The position numbers and the translations under genes are program-made. A DNA stretch of 64,000 nt from IMG/VR virus record IMGVR_UViG_3300002835_000030, positions 1 to 64,000 of that record; one strand, given 5' to 3'. Origin of the DNA: a virus. Shown piece by piece: positions 35,038-44,000 of the stretch; position 1 is the stretch's first letter; every line of letters starts with the position of its first letter. Under the pieces are notes generated by a model. That model saw only the letters and a list, made by a program, of their open reading frames with translations, was not told the DNA's origin and did no database searches.

Positions 35038-35589
35038 TTATTTTCTTTTTTTATTTGGTAGTGGTTTTAATGTTCCACCGAATATAGTATCACCTATTTT
35101 AATTTTAATGTCTTCAGTGACTAAAGATTTATCTAAATATTCTTCTACTACTGATCTTACAACATCTTCTATTTCTTCTCTAACAATTTGTCTAATATTA
35201 TCTACGTCAATATTCTTAGGTGTTGTTTGTGTCATAGGTTTTTGTGTGGGTACACTTTCATTTACTAATTCCACAACATCATCCAACTCAAATGTATGGT
35301 AAGGTGTTTCAGGTATATGTATTGGGTTGTCTATCATCGCTTGTTTTATAAAATCAGGCATTTTAGATTTTTCTAAATTCCTATATCTACCATTTTGTGG
35401 TGCAACACTATTAGTGGAAGTTTTTTTATTCTTATTAATATAGTTTTCTGTTAAATTAGGTATTTCTTTTTCTTGGCTAGAAAACATATTTGCCCCGCCA
35501 CTATTCATATTTGTGGAACCATGATTTTCTTCCGTCTTTTGCATTACCGCTTTAGACCTACTTAATATTTCTACTAATCTATTACTCAT
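35038..35589 (-). CDS. Hypothetical protein, possibly head/prohead related
   Basis: A 183-residue protein: residues 1-90 are low complexity and Asn/Ser-rich, followed by a PDFIKQAMIDNPIHIPE segment and a helix with NIRQIVREEIEDVVRSVVEE (about residues 128-147). The C-terminal part (KIKIGDTIFGGTLKPLPNKK) is beta-like. Similar IRxIVREEI helices recur in other genes here (see findings). Last gene of the leftward operon, directly before the terminator. Family not named; a capsid-core role is a guess. Confidence 0.5.
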   Translation of the reverse strand: MSNRLVEILSRSKAVMQKTEENHGSTNMNSGGANMFSSQEKEIPNLTENYINKNKKTSTNSVAPQNGRYRNLEKSKMPDFIKQAMIDNPIHIPETPYHTFELDDVVELVNESVPTQKPMTQTTPKNIDVDNIRQIVREEIEDVVRSVVEEYLDKSLVTEDIKIKIGDTIFGGTLKPLPNKKRK

Positions 35590-35595
35590 AACTTT

Positions 35596-35964
35596 TTAAT
35601 CAAATTTAATTATATTATATATCTGTATCATATCTTTATCACCGTTAGGATTGAATAAAGGTTTTGGTTCATAAAATTGACCCCCTAATTTTCTTAAACC
35701 ATTCATCCTATCAACTCTAAACAATTTCCATCCTGGTTGTATTGTCTTAGTGTCACCACCTAACTGATAAACCCTTACCACATCATTACCCGCAGTAGAT
35801 TTACCATAACAATAGATTTGTACCCATCTTTTACCTTTACCACCAGGATCCTCACCATCGTCATAATAAACTTCTGCGATGCGTTTACCATTCATACAAT
35901 CCATAATTGTATTTCTTCCCGCAACTTCAAGTATAAGACTTTTCGCTAAGTTGTAAAGAGTCAT
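35596..35964 (-). CDS. Hypothetical WYL-like small protein
   Basis: A 122-residue protein starting MTLYNLAKSLILEVAG. The body is beta-rich: IAEVYYDDGEDPGGKG, RWVQIYCYGKSTAGNDVVRVYQLGG, PGWKLFRVDRMNGL, like the strand layout of WYL/SH3-type small domains that bind nucleic acid or ligands. The N-terminal LILEVAG resembles the short targeting-type helix of its neighbours. Six bases from the next gene in the same direction. Function unknown. Confidence 0.5.
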   Translation of the reverse strand: MTLYNLAKSLILEVAGRNTIMDCMNGKRIAEVYYDDGEDPGGKGKRWVQIYCYGKSTAGNDVVRVYQLGGDTKTIQPGWKLFRVDRMNGLRKLGGQFYEPKPLFNPNGDKDMIQIYNIIKFD

Positions 35965-35975
35965 CTTTTATTTTA

Positions 35976-36332
35976 TTAGAATACGTTAGGTGTATCGTTA
36001 TTGTTATTGATATAGTTTAAGTAAGTTTTGTTCGGTCCGTAACCTTTAGGTCCTAAAGTAGTATCGTATTTTGCTTCATTACTAGCAATTAGTTGATTTC
36101 TACCACTACCAGGATAAATAGGATTACCTTTGATGTCGATTTCATTACCACCTTTGACTGTGTTTAACTGATCGCTATTACCACCAGTACCCCTACCTTT
36201 GTTGTCTCCATCAGATAATGCGTTAGGGTGTGTCTCACCATATTTTTTACCATCACTATTTAAATAAGTGTTTTTAATTACATTCTCAACTCTAAATTGA
36301 TCCCCTAATTCCGATAATTTTGTTTTGTTCAT
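35976..36332 (-). CDS. Hypothetical Asn/Gly-rich protein
   Basis: A 118-residue protein with little regular structure expected: long Gly/Asn/Thr stretches, for example GDNKGRGTGGNSDQLN, and YGPNKTYLNYINNNND near the end. The first 20 residues (LSELGDQFRVENVIKN) may be a short helix. It sits in the middle of a tight leftward operon of unknown proteins. Low-complexity surface proteins of heads or tails look like this, but there is no direct evidence. Confidence 0.5.
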   Translation of the reverse strand: MNKTKLSELGDQFRVENVIKNTYLNSDGKKYGETHPNALSDGDNKGRGTGGNSDQLNTVKGGNEIDIKGNPIYPGSGRNQLIASNEAKYDTTLGPKGYGPNKTYLNYINNNNDTPNVF

Positions 36333-36337
36333 AATTT

Positions 36338-36904
36338 TTATATTTTAGATTCGTATATTATTAAATTTTTAATTCTTTTAACCTCTTCTGTCATACCCAT
36401 TGGTTCGTATATTGGTTTACCTCTTTTAATTTGTCCCGATATATCTTTCGCCATATTAGGTATTGAAAAAGTAGATTTATTTCTAATACTATTATTATTA
36501 TCTTTTTCGTGATTTTTAATAAATTGATTAGTTAAACCAGTATCGTTTTTTATTTTCTTTGGTGCTTTTATCGCCTCCCTTTCTCTGTTTAAAGTACCAT
36601 CTATCCAATTGTGCATTGTCTTACCACCATGTAATTTATACTCAATATCGTTGTGATCACCGTCAAAGTTATCAAACCAACTTTTAATAGTTTTCATATG
36701 GTTATATTTTAAATTATTATCTTCTAAAATACTCTTCGCCCTTTTATAACCTTCAGTAGTATTATTAGATTTAATATTTTCTTTCTGTAAAGTTTCATAC
36801 GTCTTAACTGCGTTACGTATTTCGTTAAGGGCGTAATCAGGTACTCTCCAAGATTTACCTTTTAATTTACTATTACCACCTTTATTCTCCTTTCTCTTCG
36901 CCAT
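36338..36904 (-). CDS. Hypothetical basic helical protein
   Basis: A 188-residue strongly basic protein (start MAKRKENKGGNSKLKGKSW). It has VPDYALNEIRNAVKTYE (helix), TEGYKRAKSILEDNN, a MKTIKSWFDNFDGDH segment and an end TEEVKRIKNLIIYES. I recall proteins of this layout in other uncultured T4-like phages with unknown function. Its start overlaps the upstream gene's end by 23 bases. The C-terminal helix resembles the small N-terminal helix repeated in other genes of this genome. Confidence 0.5.
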   Translation of the reverse strand: MAKRKENKGGNSKLKGKSWRVPDYALNEIRNAVKTYETLQKENIKSNNTTEGYKRAKSILEDNNLKYNHMKTIKSWFDNFDGDHNDIEYKLHGGKTMHNWIDGTLNREREAIKAPKKIKNDTGLTNQFIKNHEKDNNNSIRNKSTFSIPNMAKDISGQIKRGKPIYEPMGMTEEVKRIKNLIIYESKI

Positions 36905-37778
36905 ATTTCAATTTGTCCCCGATAAGTTCTCTATATCTCTCATCCATACTATAAATATCTACATTACTAATAAGGTGATTTAAAACTATAGATAATTCAT
37001 CACCTTTTAAATTTTCTTTCTTAATTAAATCTAAAAGACTATTTAATTTACGAATAACCATAGGTTTTTCATGTACATCTTTTAATTCAGACACATCGGG
37101 TATTCTAATCTCATCACCCACAATATCTTGTTCTCTCATTTTTTTTACAAAATCATTAGAAGAATTTTTTTTTCTCAACATAATTTCATCCACCAAAGAC
37201 TTCATATTTTCCTCACCCTCAAATAAATCAAAATCAAATTTTGTGTCATAATCTAAAGAATGTCCTCTCCACTTATCTACAGGTAAATCATCATATATTG
37301 GATCGGCGGGTTTATTATACTGTGATCTAATATCTCTATCCGATAACTTTCTAGAGTCTCTTATTTTTTTATCTTCAATATCTCTACCATATTTTTTTGT
37401 TGGTACTACATTTAATTCGTCATAGTAATCATTTTCTTCATTATCTAAATCTACGATATCACCATCAAAAACTTCAAACTCATTATAATTATCATCTTCG
37501 TCACCATAAACATCTAAATCAAACATATCATCCTCTTCATTAACCACATAAGAGTAATTTACCCCGTAATAAGGTCCTCCATATATAAAATATGCTTCAG
37601 GTCCTTGTGTAGAATTTCGTACAAAGTCATCTGAAGTTTTTTTAGATTTGATATGGTTTCTATTTTGTACATAATTATTAGTCGCACTTATCATTGAACC
37701 ATTTTTATTGACTAATTCTTGAATACTATTAGATTTCATATATTTACTAATATCAGATTTCTTAAAAGTTTTTTTCAT
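36882..37778 (-). CDS. Hypothetical acidic protein
   Basis: A 298-residue protein. After a basic N-terminus (KKTFKKSDISKYM) the middle is very acidic and likely disordered (EEDDMFDLDVYGDEDDN, then VDLDNEEND). A helical part is near the end (LNSLLDLIKKENLKGDELS). It is the first gene of the leftward 35-37.8 kb operon. Prohead core proteins of T4-type phages are similarly acidic, so a scaffold role is possible but not shown. No homology recognised. Confidence 0.5.
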   Translation of the reverse strand: MKKTFKKSDISKYMKSNSIQELVNKNGSMISATNNYVQNRNHIKSKKTSDDFVRNSTQGPEAYFIYGGPYYGVNYSYVVNEEDDMFDLDVYGDEDDNYNEFEVFDGDIVDLDNEENDYYDELNVVPTKKYGRDIEDKKIRDSRKLSDRDIRSQYNKPADPIYDDLPVDKWRGHSLDYDTKFDFDLFEGEENMKSLVDEIMLRKKNSSNDFVKKMREQDIVGDEIRIPDVSELKDVHEKPMVIRKLNSLLDLIKKENLKGDELSIVLNHLISNVDIYSMDERYRELIGDKLKYGEEKGE

Positions 37779-37838
37779 AATAAAAGTTTTATTATATAAA
37801 TATAACAGAAATCTAAATATTTATTTTAAAATGGAGAT

Positions 37839-38831
37839 ATGTCAATAAATAAATTTACTACATTACAAGATTTAGCAAGACAGGCAAAAATATTAAGTGG
37901 TGAAACTGCCACTTTTGATGGTAAGATTCAGGTTGGCGTCCCATTCAGTGGGTATCCGACAGGTGTAGACACAGGAACAACAGTGTCTTTAGGTATTGTT
38001 TCTTCTGAAAATGCGGTATTTAGCGGTAATGTACTAACATCTATTTTTGATGTGTCTAACACTGGTTCAACAAACTATAGCCCCATATTTAGTGGATATT
38101 CTGGAAGTGTATGGACAAATACATTGTTTAGTGGTAACACATCAGGTTTAACATTACCTATCACACCATTAAGTGCGGATACACAAATAGTTGGACCTTT
38201 TTGGTATTTAACCCAAACAGGAATGACGGGAGATTATGTTATCGGTACTCAATACACGGGATATAGTGTTACATATTCATTTTTTAATGTTACCCAAATA
38301 GGTACAGGATTAACATACTCAGGTTTTACATCCGCATCTCAAGAAAACTTTTCTGCCGGTACGTTAGATTATAAAGGTCCTTTAGATTACATTTCCTCAA
38401 AAGAAGATGCATCGGTAGAGGGAAGATTAACTACAAATAATATAACTATTAGTAATGGGGCATCCGCATCTACGATAGGGTATGTTTTGACACAAACTAA
38501 TGAAAATGGGGCAGGGGAATGGTTACCCAATAGAAGAACTACTACAGTAAATGCCGTTACCAACCCGGTCGTTAATGATGTAGAGGTTGTGTTTTATGGT
38601 TCTTCTAGTTCAGGTGGGACAATAACCTTTAATAGTGATATGATTGTATCGGGTAAAGAAGTAATATTAATTAGGGTATCGACAACTAATGTCGCCGGTA
38701 TTGCGAGTGCAGGCGGGGCGTTGATAAACGGTAGCGTGAATCCAGTTGCCCTACCCACCTCACTTTATTCCACAGTGTCCTGTATAAGTGATGGTACTAA
38801 CTGGTACTGTAGTAGTGGAACAACAATTTAA
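37839..38831 (+). CDS. Putative fibre/surface structural protein
   Basis: A 330-residue protein with long Gly/Ser/Thr-rich beta segments (SGYSGSVWTNTLFSGN; YSVTYSFFNVTQIG) typical of phage fibre or head-decoration proteins. The start MSINKFTTLQDLARQAKIL is a helix, and residues about 250-330 look like an Ig/knob-like tip (VVFYGSSSSGGTITFNSDM and CISDGTNWYCSSG). It begins a rightward block with the following large protein, 2 bases apart. A TATAAATA octamer lies at 37795-37802, 36 bases upstream. Not a named family. Confidence 0.5.
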   Translation: MSINKFTTLQDLARQAKILSGETATFDGKIQVGVPFSGYPTGVDTGTTVSLGIVSSENAVFSGNVLTSIFDVSNTGSTNYSPIFSGYSGSVWTNTLFSGNTSGLTLPITPLSADTQIVGPFWYLTQTGMTGDYVIGTQYTGYSVTYSFFNVTQIGTGLTYSGFTSASQENFSAGTLDYKGPLDYISSKEDASVEGRLTTNNITISNGASASTIGYVLTQTNENGAGEWLPNRRTTTVNAVTNPVVNDVEVVFYGSSSSGGTITFNSDMIVSGKEVILIRVSTTNVAGIASAGGALINGSVNPVALPTSLYSTVSCISDGTNWYCSSGTTI

Positions 38832-38833
38832 AT

Positions 38834-40483
38834 ATGAGTAACATATACCAACATAATTTCGACAATTGTATGAAAATGAGATTAAGTAATAGTGATTACT
38901 GGGACTTATTTCTTTGTAACAATTGTACAGATGAACAAAATAATAATCAAATATTAGATGATTGTATATTAGTAGATATCGATATTAACAACGATAATTC
39001 TTTTTCCGGCAATACATTATATAGTTTAACAACATGGACAGGTGCAACAATTAATGGTAGTGGTATAACTTTAAATGATATTGGGTTAACTGGAATTGAT
39101 AATGGTTTTATTTTATATGATTGTACAGGATCAACAAGTGGACAAACTTTCTTATCTGCGTTCACAGGATCAACCTTATCGTTAACATCCGGAGATACAA
39201 GATTCTCTATGTCTAGAGTTACTGGATGTACTTATGAATACCCAATAGAAATATTATCAGGATTGACAGAAGGTAGATACGCTAATTTATGTGGTGGATT
39301 CTATCAAGGTTTCTTTAAGTTATCAGATAAAACATATTTCGAAGAAATAACAGATAATAAATTTACTTGGCCCTTAGAATGGTTTAATTGCCCACCTGTG
39401 TGTACAGGTGATACAACAGTACCATCGGGACAAACATGTGACTTAAACCCTAATTTGGCGTACCAATGTTATAATGATGGAAAACCTATTCCTTACAACT
39501 ACGAAATACTTCCTAAAAGATTAGGTGGTATGGGTGGTGAACTTAAAACGTGTTTAGATGGATGGACTGCCACATTTATGTTAAATAAAAGTTCTGAATC
39601 TTGTACGGGTAATACATTAAATAATTTGTACCCTAATAATAAAGGTTTCTTCTTTTATATGGGTACTAGATCAGAAAATAAGTTTTGGGATTTATTTAGT
39701 GGTGAAACAGGGTATACAACCTCATCAGGTTATCCTTTACCACCACCAAAAGTAACTACAACTGAATTAAATAATAACCCATTCTTAGTTTATCAACCCG
39801 CAGGATGTTGTTGTTTTACTGGGATAACAACAGAAACAACACAAGAAAAAGATCGGAATATAGATTTGTTAGATAACGCATTAGGATTTTTAATTAAAGA
39901 TGATGGTAGTATTGGTTTTAGGAGAGTAAATTTAACGAGTATATGTTCTGCAGTTACAGAAACTTATACCGTTGATTGTAACGAACAGTGTGGTTGTGGA
40001 TGTAGTAGTGAAGATGGAATAAAGACAGGTATTACTACAACCACAAAATATTTGACTGGTTTAACCATAAATGAATGTTACAGTGATATTAATTTAATTA
40101 ATGAAGATGAATGGACACATGTCACCATTAGATTTAAACCTTATGAATCATACGAAGATTGTAAATTAAATTTTATTCCTCAAAGGAAGGGAACATTAAC
40201 AGTTTATATAAATGGTTTTCTTAAATGGAAGTTAGATGATTTTGATGAATTTATTTTTAAAGAACTTGACGAACATAGAGAAAAACAACAGGGTGTACCG
40301 TTTAACTATAGTTTAGGTGGTGGTACACAAGGGTTGATAGAAAGTAATACGGTAAATGGTCCAGATGTGAAAGATAGAAGTTTGTTTTTAGAACAAAATT
40401 TTAGTGGTACCTTTGAGGGGGGTATTTCCACATTTAAACTTTATGGCTGTAGTTTAGATGTAACAACCATAAGAGATGAATAA
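38834..40483 (+). CDS. Large structural protein with lectin-like domain
   Basis: A 549-residue Cys-rich protein. Residues about 430-540 look like a concanavalin/laminin-G fold: WTHVTIRFKPYE, GTLTVYINGFLKWKLDD, and a terminal GGISTFKLYGCSL, which is how phage surface proteins bind glycans. Unusual Cys pairs such as CGCGCSSED lie near residue 388. The N-terminus (DNCMKMRLSNSDYWDLFLCNN) is not recognised. In the same frame, after the TAA, 27 more codons read ATYISSFGLDTYEPPI and on to a second TAA at 40565-40567, a possible older C-terminus (see findings). Confidence 0.55.
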   Translation: MSNIYQHNFDNCMKMRLSNSDYWDLFLCNNCTDEQNNNQILDDCILVDIDINNDNSFSGNTLYSLTTWTGATINGSGITLNDIGLTGIDNGFILYDCTGSTSGQTFLSAFTGSTLSLTSGDTRFSMSRVTGCTYEYPIEILSGLTEGRYANLCGGFYQGFFKLSDKTYFEEITDNKFTWPLEWFNCPPVCTGDTTVPSGQTCDLNPNLAYQCYNDGKPIPYNYEILPKRLGGMGGELKTCLDGWTATFMLNKSSESCTGNTLNNLYPNNKGFFFYMGTRSENKFWDLFSGETGYTTSSGYPLPPPKVTTTELNNNPFLVYQPAGCCCFTGITTETTQEKDRNIDLLDNALGFLIKDDGSIGFRRVNLTSICSAVTETYTVDCNEQCGCGCSSEDGIKTGITTTTKYLTGLTINECYSDINLINEDEWTHVTIRFKPYESYEDCKLNFIPQRKGTLTVYINGFLKWKLDDFDEFIFKELDEHREKQQGVPFNYSLGGGTQGLIESNTVNGPDVKDRSLFLEQNFSGTFEGGISTFKLYGCSLDVTTIRDE

Positions 40484-40594
40484 GCAACTTATATTTCTAG
40501 TTTTGGTTTGGATACTTATGAGCCACCTATTATTTTAGAGGAGGATATTCAACTAAATATTAAATAAGTCTGAGAAATATTTAATATTTTAATA

Positions 40595-40606
40595 TATTTA
40601 TAAATA
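40595..40606. promoter_or_regulatory. Late promoter palindrome TATTTATAAATA
   Basis: A 12-base palindrome carrying TATAAATA on both strands. On the plus strand the octamer ends 8 bases before the ATG of the next gene. The same 12-mer occurs before the neck gene (46.07 kb) and a fibre gene (53.37 kb). The T4 late octamer and a gp55-like gene in the window support the reading. Confidence 0.55.
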
Positions 40607-40614
40607 AAATACAC

Positions 40615-40983
40615 ATGGAATTTTTTATAAACAAAAATAGTACATTACCAAAACTAAAAATGGAATTAGTTAATGACGGTAGAAATGATTTTCGTAATTT
40701 TTATGAAAAAATACAAAATGCTACTATAACTTTTACTATGTATGATGTAGATACAAAAGTTAAAAGAATTGCATGTTCTGCATCGAATTTAGAAATGTTA
40801 ATTTCTAATAACTGTGAAAATACAGAAACACCAACATATATAATATCTTACCAATTTACAGAATTACAAACTAGTAGAGTAGGTAGATATAATGGTTATT
40901 TTACCATAACGTTTTTAGATGGGACAGGTACTCTAATTGCGCCGATTAGAGATGAACTTTATATTAATGTCCTAAATAATTGA
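40615..40983 (+). CDS. Hypothetical structural protein
   Basis: A 122-residue protein, mostly beta (ATITFTMYDVDTKVKRI; YIISYQFTELQTSRVG; YFTITFLDGTGTLIAP), the look of a small Ig- or tail-type domain. The start MEFFINKNSTLPKLKM is not recognised. It follows the lectin-like protein and is preceded by the late octamer, 8 bases away. Its 3' end overlaps the -33 element of the polymerase promoter by one base or so. A head-decoration or baseplate role is a guess. Confidence 0.5.
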   Translation: MEFFINKNSTLPKLKMELVNDGRNDFRNFYEKIQNATITFTMYDVDTKVKRIACSASNLEMLISNNCENTETPTYIISYQFTELQTSRVGRYNGYFTITFLDGTGTLIAPIRDELYINVLNN

Positions 40984-41010
40984 TAAATCAAAATATTTTT
41001 TTTATATTTG
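40980..41010 (+). promoter_or_regulatory. Bacteroidota-type promoter of the DNA polymerase gene
   Basis: TTG (40980-40982), a 20-base spacer, and TATATTTG (41003-41010), matching the Bacteroidota primary sigma consensus (TTG, 19-21 bases, TAnnTTTG). The box lies 26 bases before the polymerase ATG. This would let the host polymerase transcribe the gene early, unlike the late octamers elsewhere. Confidence 0.6.
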
Positions 41011-41036
41011 TATGCAAAATACAATAACAAAATAAT

Positions 41037-44000
41037 ATGCCTGCATCCGTAGAAGAAATAAGAGAATATTTAGAAGGATATGATGAACAAAAATATATTG
41101 TGGGGATTGAATCTTCTTACAGAGACAACAAAATTCATTTAATAGTTCACGACCCTGAGAATGGTAAATCTATTGAAAAACATAGACTTAAACCATTCCT
41201 ATGGATGAAATCGCCAGATATGACTATATTTTATGGTGGTGATAGGAGAACATTAAAAAGTAAAATGAGGGAATATAAAATTAAATTTATTCCTTTATCT
41301 ACTGAAGATGAAAATGGTGAGAATGTTTCTCGTTTAGAAAACGGATATAAATTTTTAGTACAATGTAGAGGTACGTATGGTGACTTACTTAACTTCTTTA
41401 AAGAGGGGGGTATGGGTGTTTACGATGAAGAATACAGAAGTAATTTCTTAGCGATAAGCCCTACAGAACAATTTTTAATACAAACAGGTAAAAGATTGTT
41501 TAAGGGTATGGAAGATTATAATGAAGTTCACAGACTTTCATTTGACTTAGAAACAACTGGTTTAGATCCTCACGTATGTAGAATATTTCAGATAGGTGTA
41601 AAAGACAATAGAGGATTTCAACACGTACTTTCAATAGACGGTAATGATGATGAATCCTTAGACGATAGAGAATCTGAGGCAATAGTCACATTTTTTAAAA
41701 TTATTAATCACCTAAAACCATCAATTATATCAGGTTATAACTCTGAAAACTTTGACTGGTATTTCTTTGTTGTTAGATGTGAGAAGTTAGGTATTAATAT
41801 AGAAAAGATTGCAAAGACATTGGGTCCAATACCATTTTATAGAAAGAAACAAACACTTAAGATGGGACCTGAGATGGAATACTATGAACAAACACATATG
41901 TGGGGTTATAACATTATGGATGTTTATCACGCAGTTCGTAGGGCACAGGCAATCAATTCGTCTATAAAACAGGCGGGTCTAAAATATATTACAAAATATT
42001 CTAATGCCGCCAAACCTAATCGAGTATACGTACAAGGTGATAAAATAGGTAAAACATACGCAGATAAAGAAAATGATTACTGGTTAAATGAAGAAAATGG
42101 TGAGTGGGGTATAATAAAAGATAATGTCTTACCTGAAGGTATTACTAAACTAAAAGGGTGTGATATCGTAGAAAGATATCTAATAGACGATTTATGGGAA
42201 ACTGAAAAGGTAGATGATATCTTTAATCAGGCAACATATCTTTTATCTAAGGTATTACCTACATCATTTATGAGATCATCCACTATGGGTACTGCGGCAA
42301 CTTGGAAATTACTGATGTTGGGTTGGTATTATAAGAATGGTGTTGCAATCCCTCATACATTAGATAATAGAAGATTTATCGGTGGATTATCAAAACTATT
42401 AGAAGTAGGATATAGTCAAAATGTTGTTAAATTTGACTTTGCGTCACTATACCCATCAATTCAATTAACACATAATGTTTTTACTGATTGTGATGTTATG
42501 GGGGCAATGAGAGGATTATTACAATACAACTACGACTATCGTAACAAATATAAAGAACTTAAAAACGAATATGCGGAAAAGGGAGATAAAGAGAAATCAG
42601 AATATTACGATAAAAAACAATTACCATTAAAGATTCTTAACAATGGTATGTTCGGTTCTATATCTGCACCAAACGTATTCCCATGGGGTGACACAGATAT
42701 GGGTGAAAAAATTACTTGTAGTGCGAGACAATATCTTAGACATATGATACGTTTTTTCAATTCTAAGGGATTTAAACCGTTAGTAGGGGATTCAGTAACT
42801 TATGACACACCAATTTATGTTAGATATAAGACAGATAAACAATGTATTGATATAATACCAATATGTGACTTATTTAATGAAAATTCTGAATTTTTAGATA
42901 ATGAGAAATTAAGAGACTTTGAAGAGAAACAATTTGAGGTTTTAACTCGTAATGGTTGGAAGGAAATAAAATATGTATATCGTCATGAAACTGATAAAAA
43001 TATTCATAGAATAACTACTAAGGATAGGTTGTTAAATGTTACTGAGGATCATTCATTATTTCAAAATGGTATAGAGATAAAACCTTCTTCATTAAAAAGA
43101 ACAGATAAAATCGATATTTATGAATTACCATTCAATAATGATCCAACAATAGAAATAAATGAGGAAGTAGCATTTTTATATGGTTTTTTCTTAGGTGATG
43201 GTTCATCTATATGTTCGAGTAGAAAACAAAAATATAAATCACGTAAAACGGGTATAGTAAATTATAATAAAGGAAAAAGAAGTGATTGGAAAATTTCTAA
43301 TACGAGAATAGAATTATTAGAAAAACTACAACAAATTCTAAAAAATGAATTCTCAATAGAAGGAATTATTAAAGATTACACGAAATCATCGGGAGTATAT
43401 AATTTAGTGGTTCATAATAGTGTATTTACTAAAACTTTTTGTGAAAACTTTTACACTTCTTATAGAGAAAAGAAAATTCCAATGATAATATTGAATTCTA
43501 CAAAAGAAATAAAAATGTCATTTATAAATGGTGTTTTTAACTCTGATGGTTACGGTGATACTATTGAAACGTGTTCAGATATAGGTATGAAGTCACAAGT
43601 GGTAATGTCAGGAATTTCATTACTTTTAAAAGAATTAGATATCGAATATAAAATTAAAACCAGAAAAGATAAACAAAATTTTATTAATTTTAATCTAAAG
43701 AATGGTAATCGTAATAATTCATCTTTCATTAATAAAACTAAAAAGAAAAGTGATGAAGTATGGAAAAATGAAACTATTATAAATAAAGATAAAAATAATT
43801 ATGTTTACGACATTTCAACAGAAGACGGAACTTTTGTTTGTGGAATAGGTGGGATTATTGCACACAATACCGATGGATTTAACTTCTCAGTACCTAAAGA
43901 TGTGGATAAATATGTTTATACTTCTAATGGTAACCATAGATTTAATAAGTTAGGTAAAACCTATAAAGGTATGGGTGCGGTTGTCGCAGAATATAATGAC

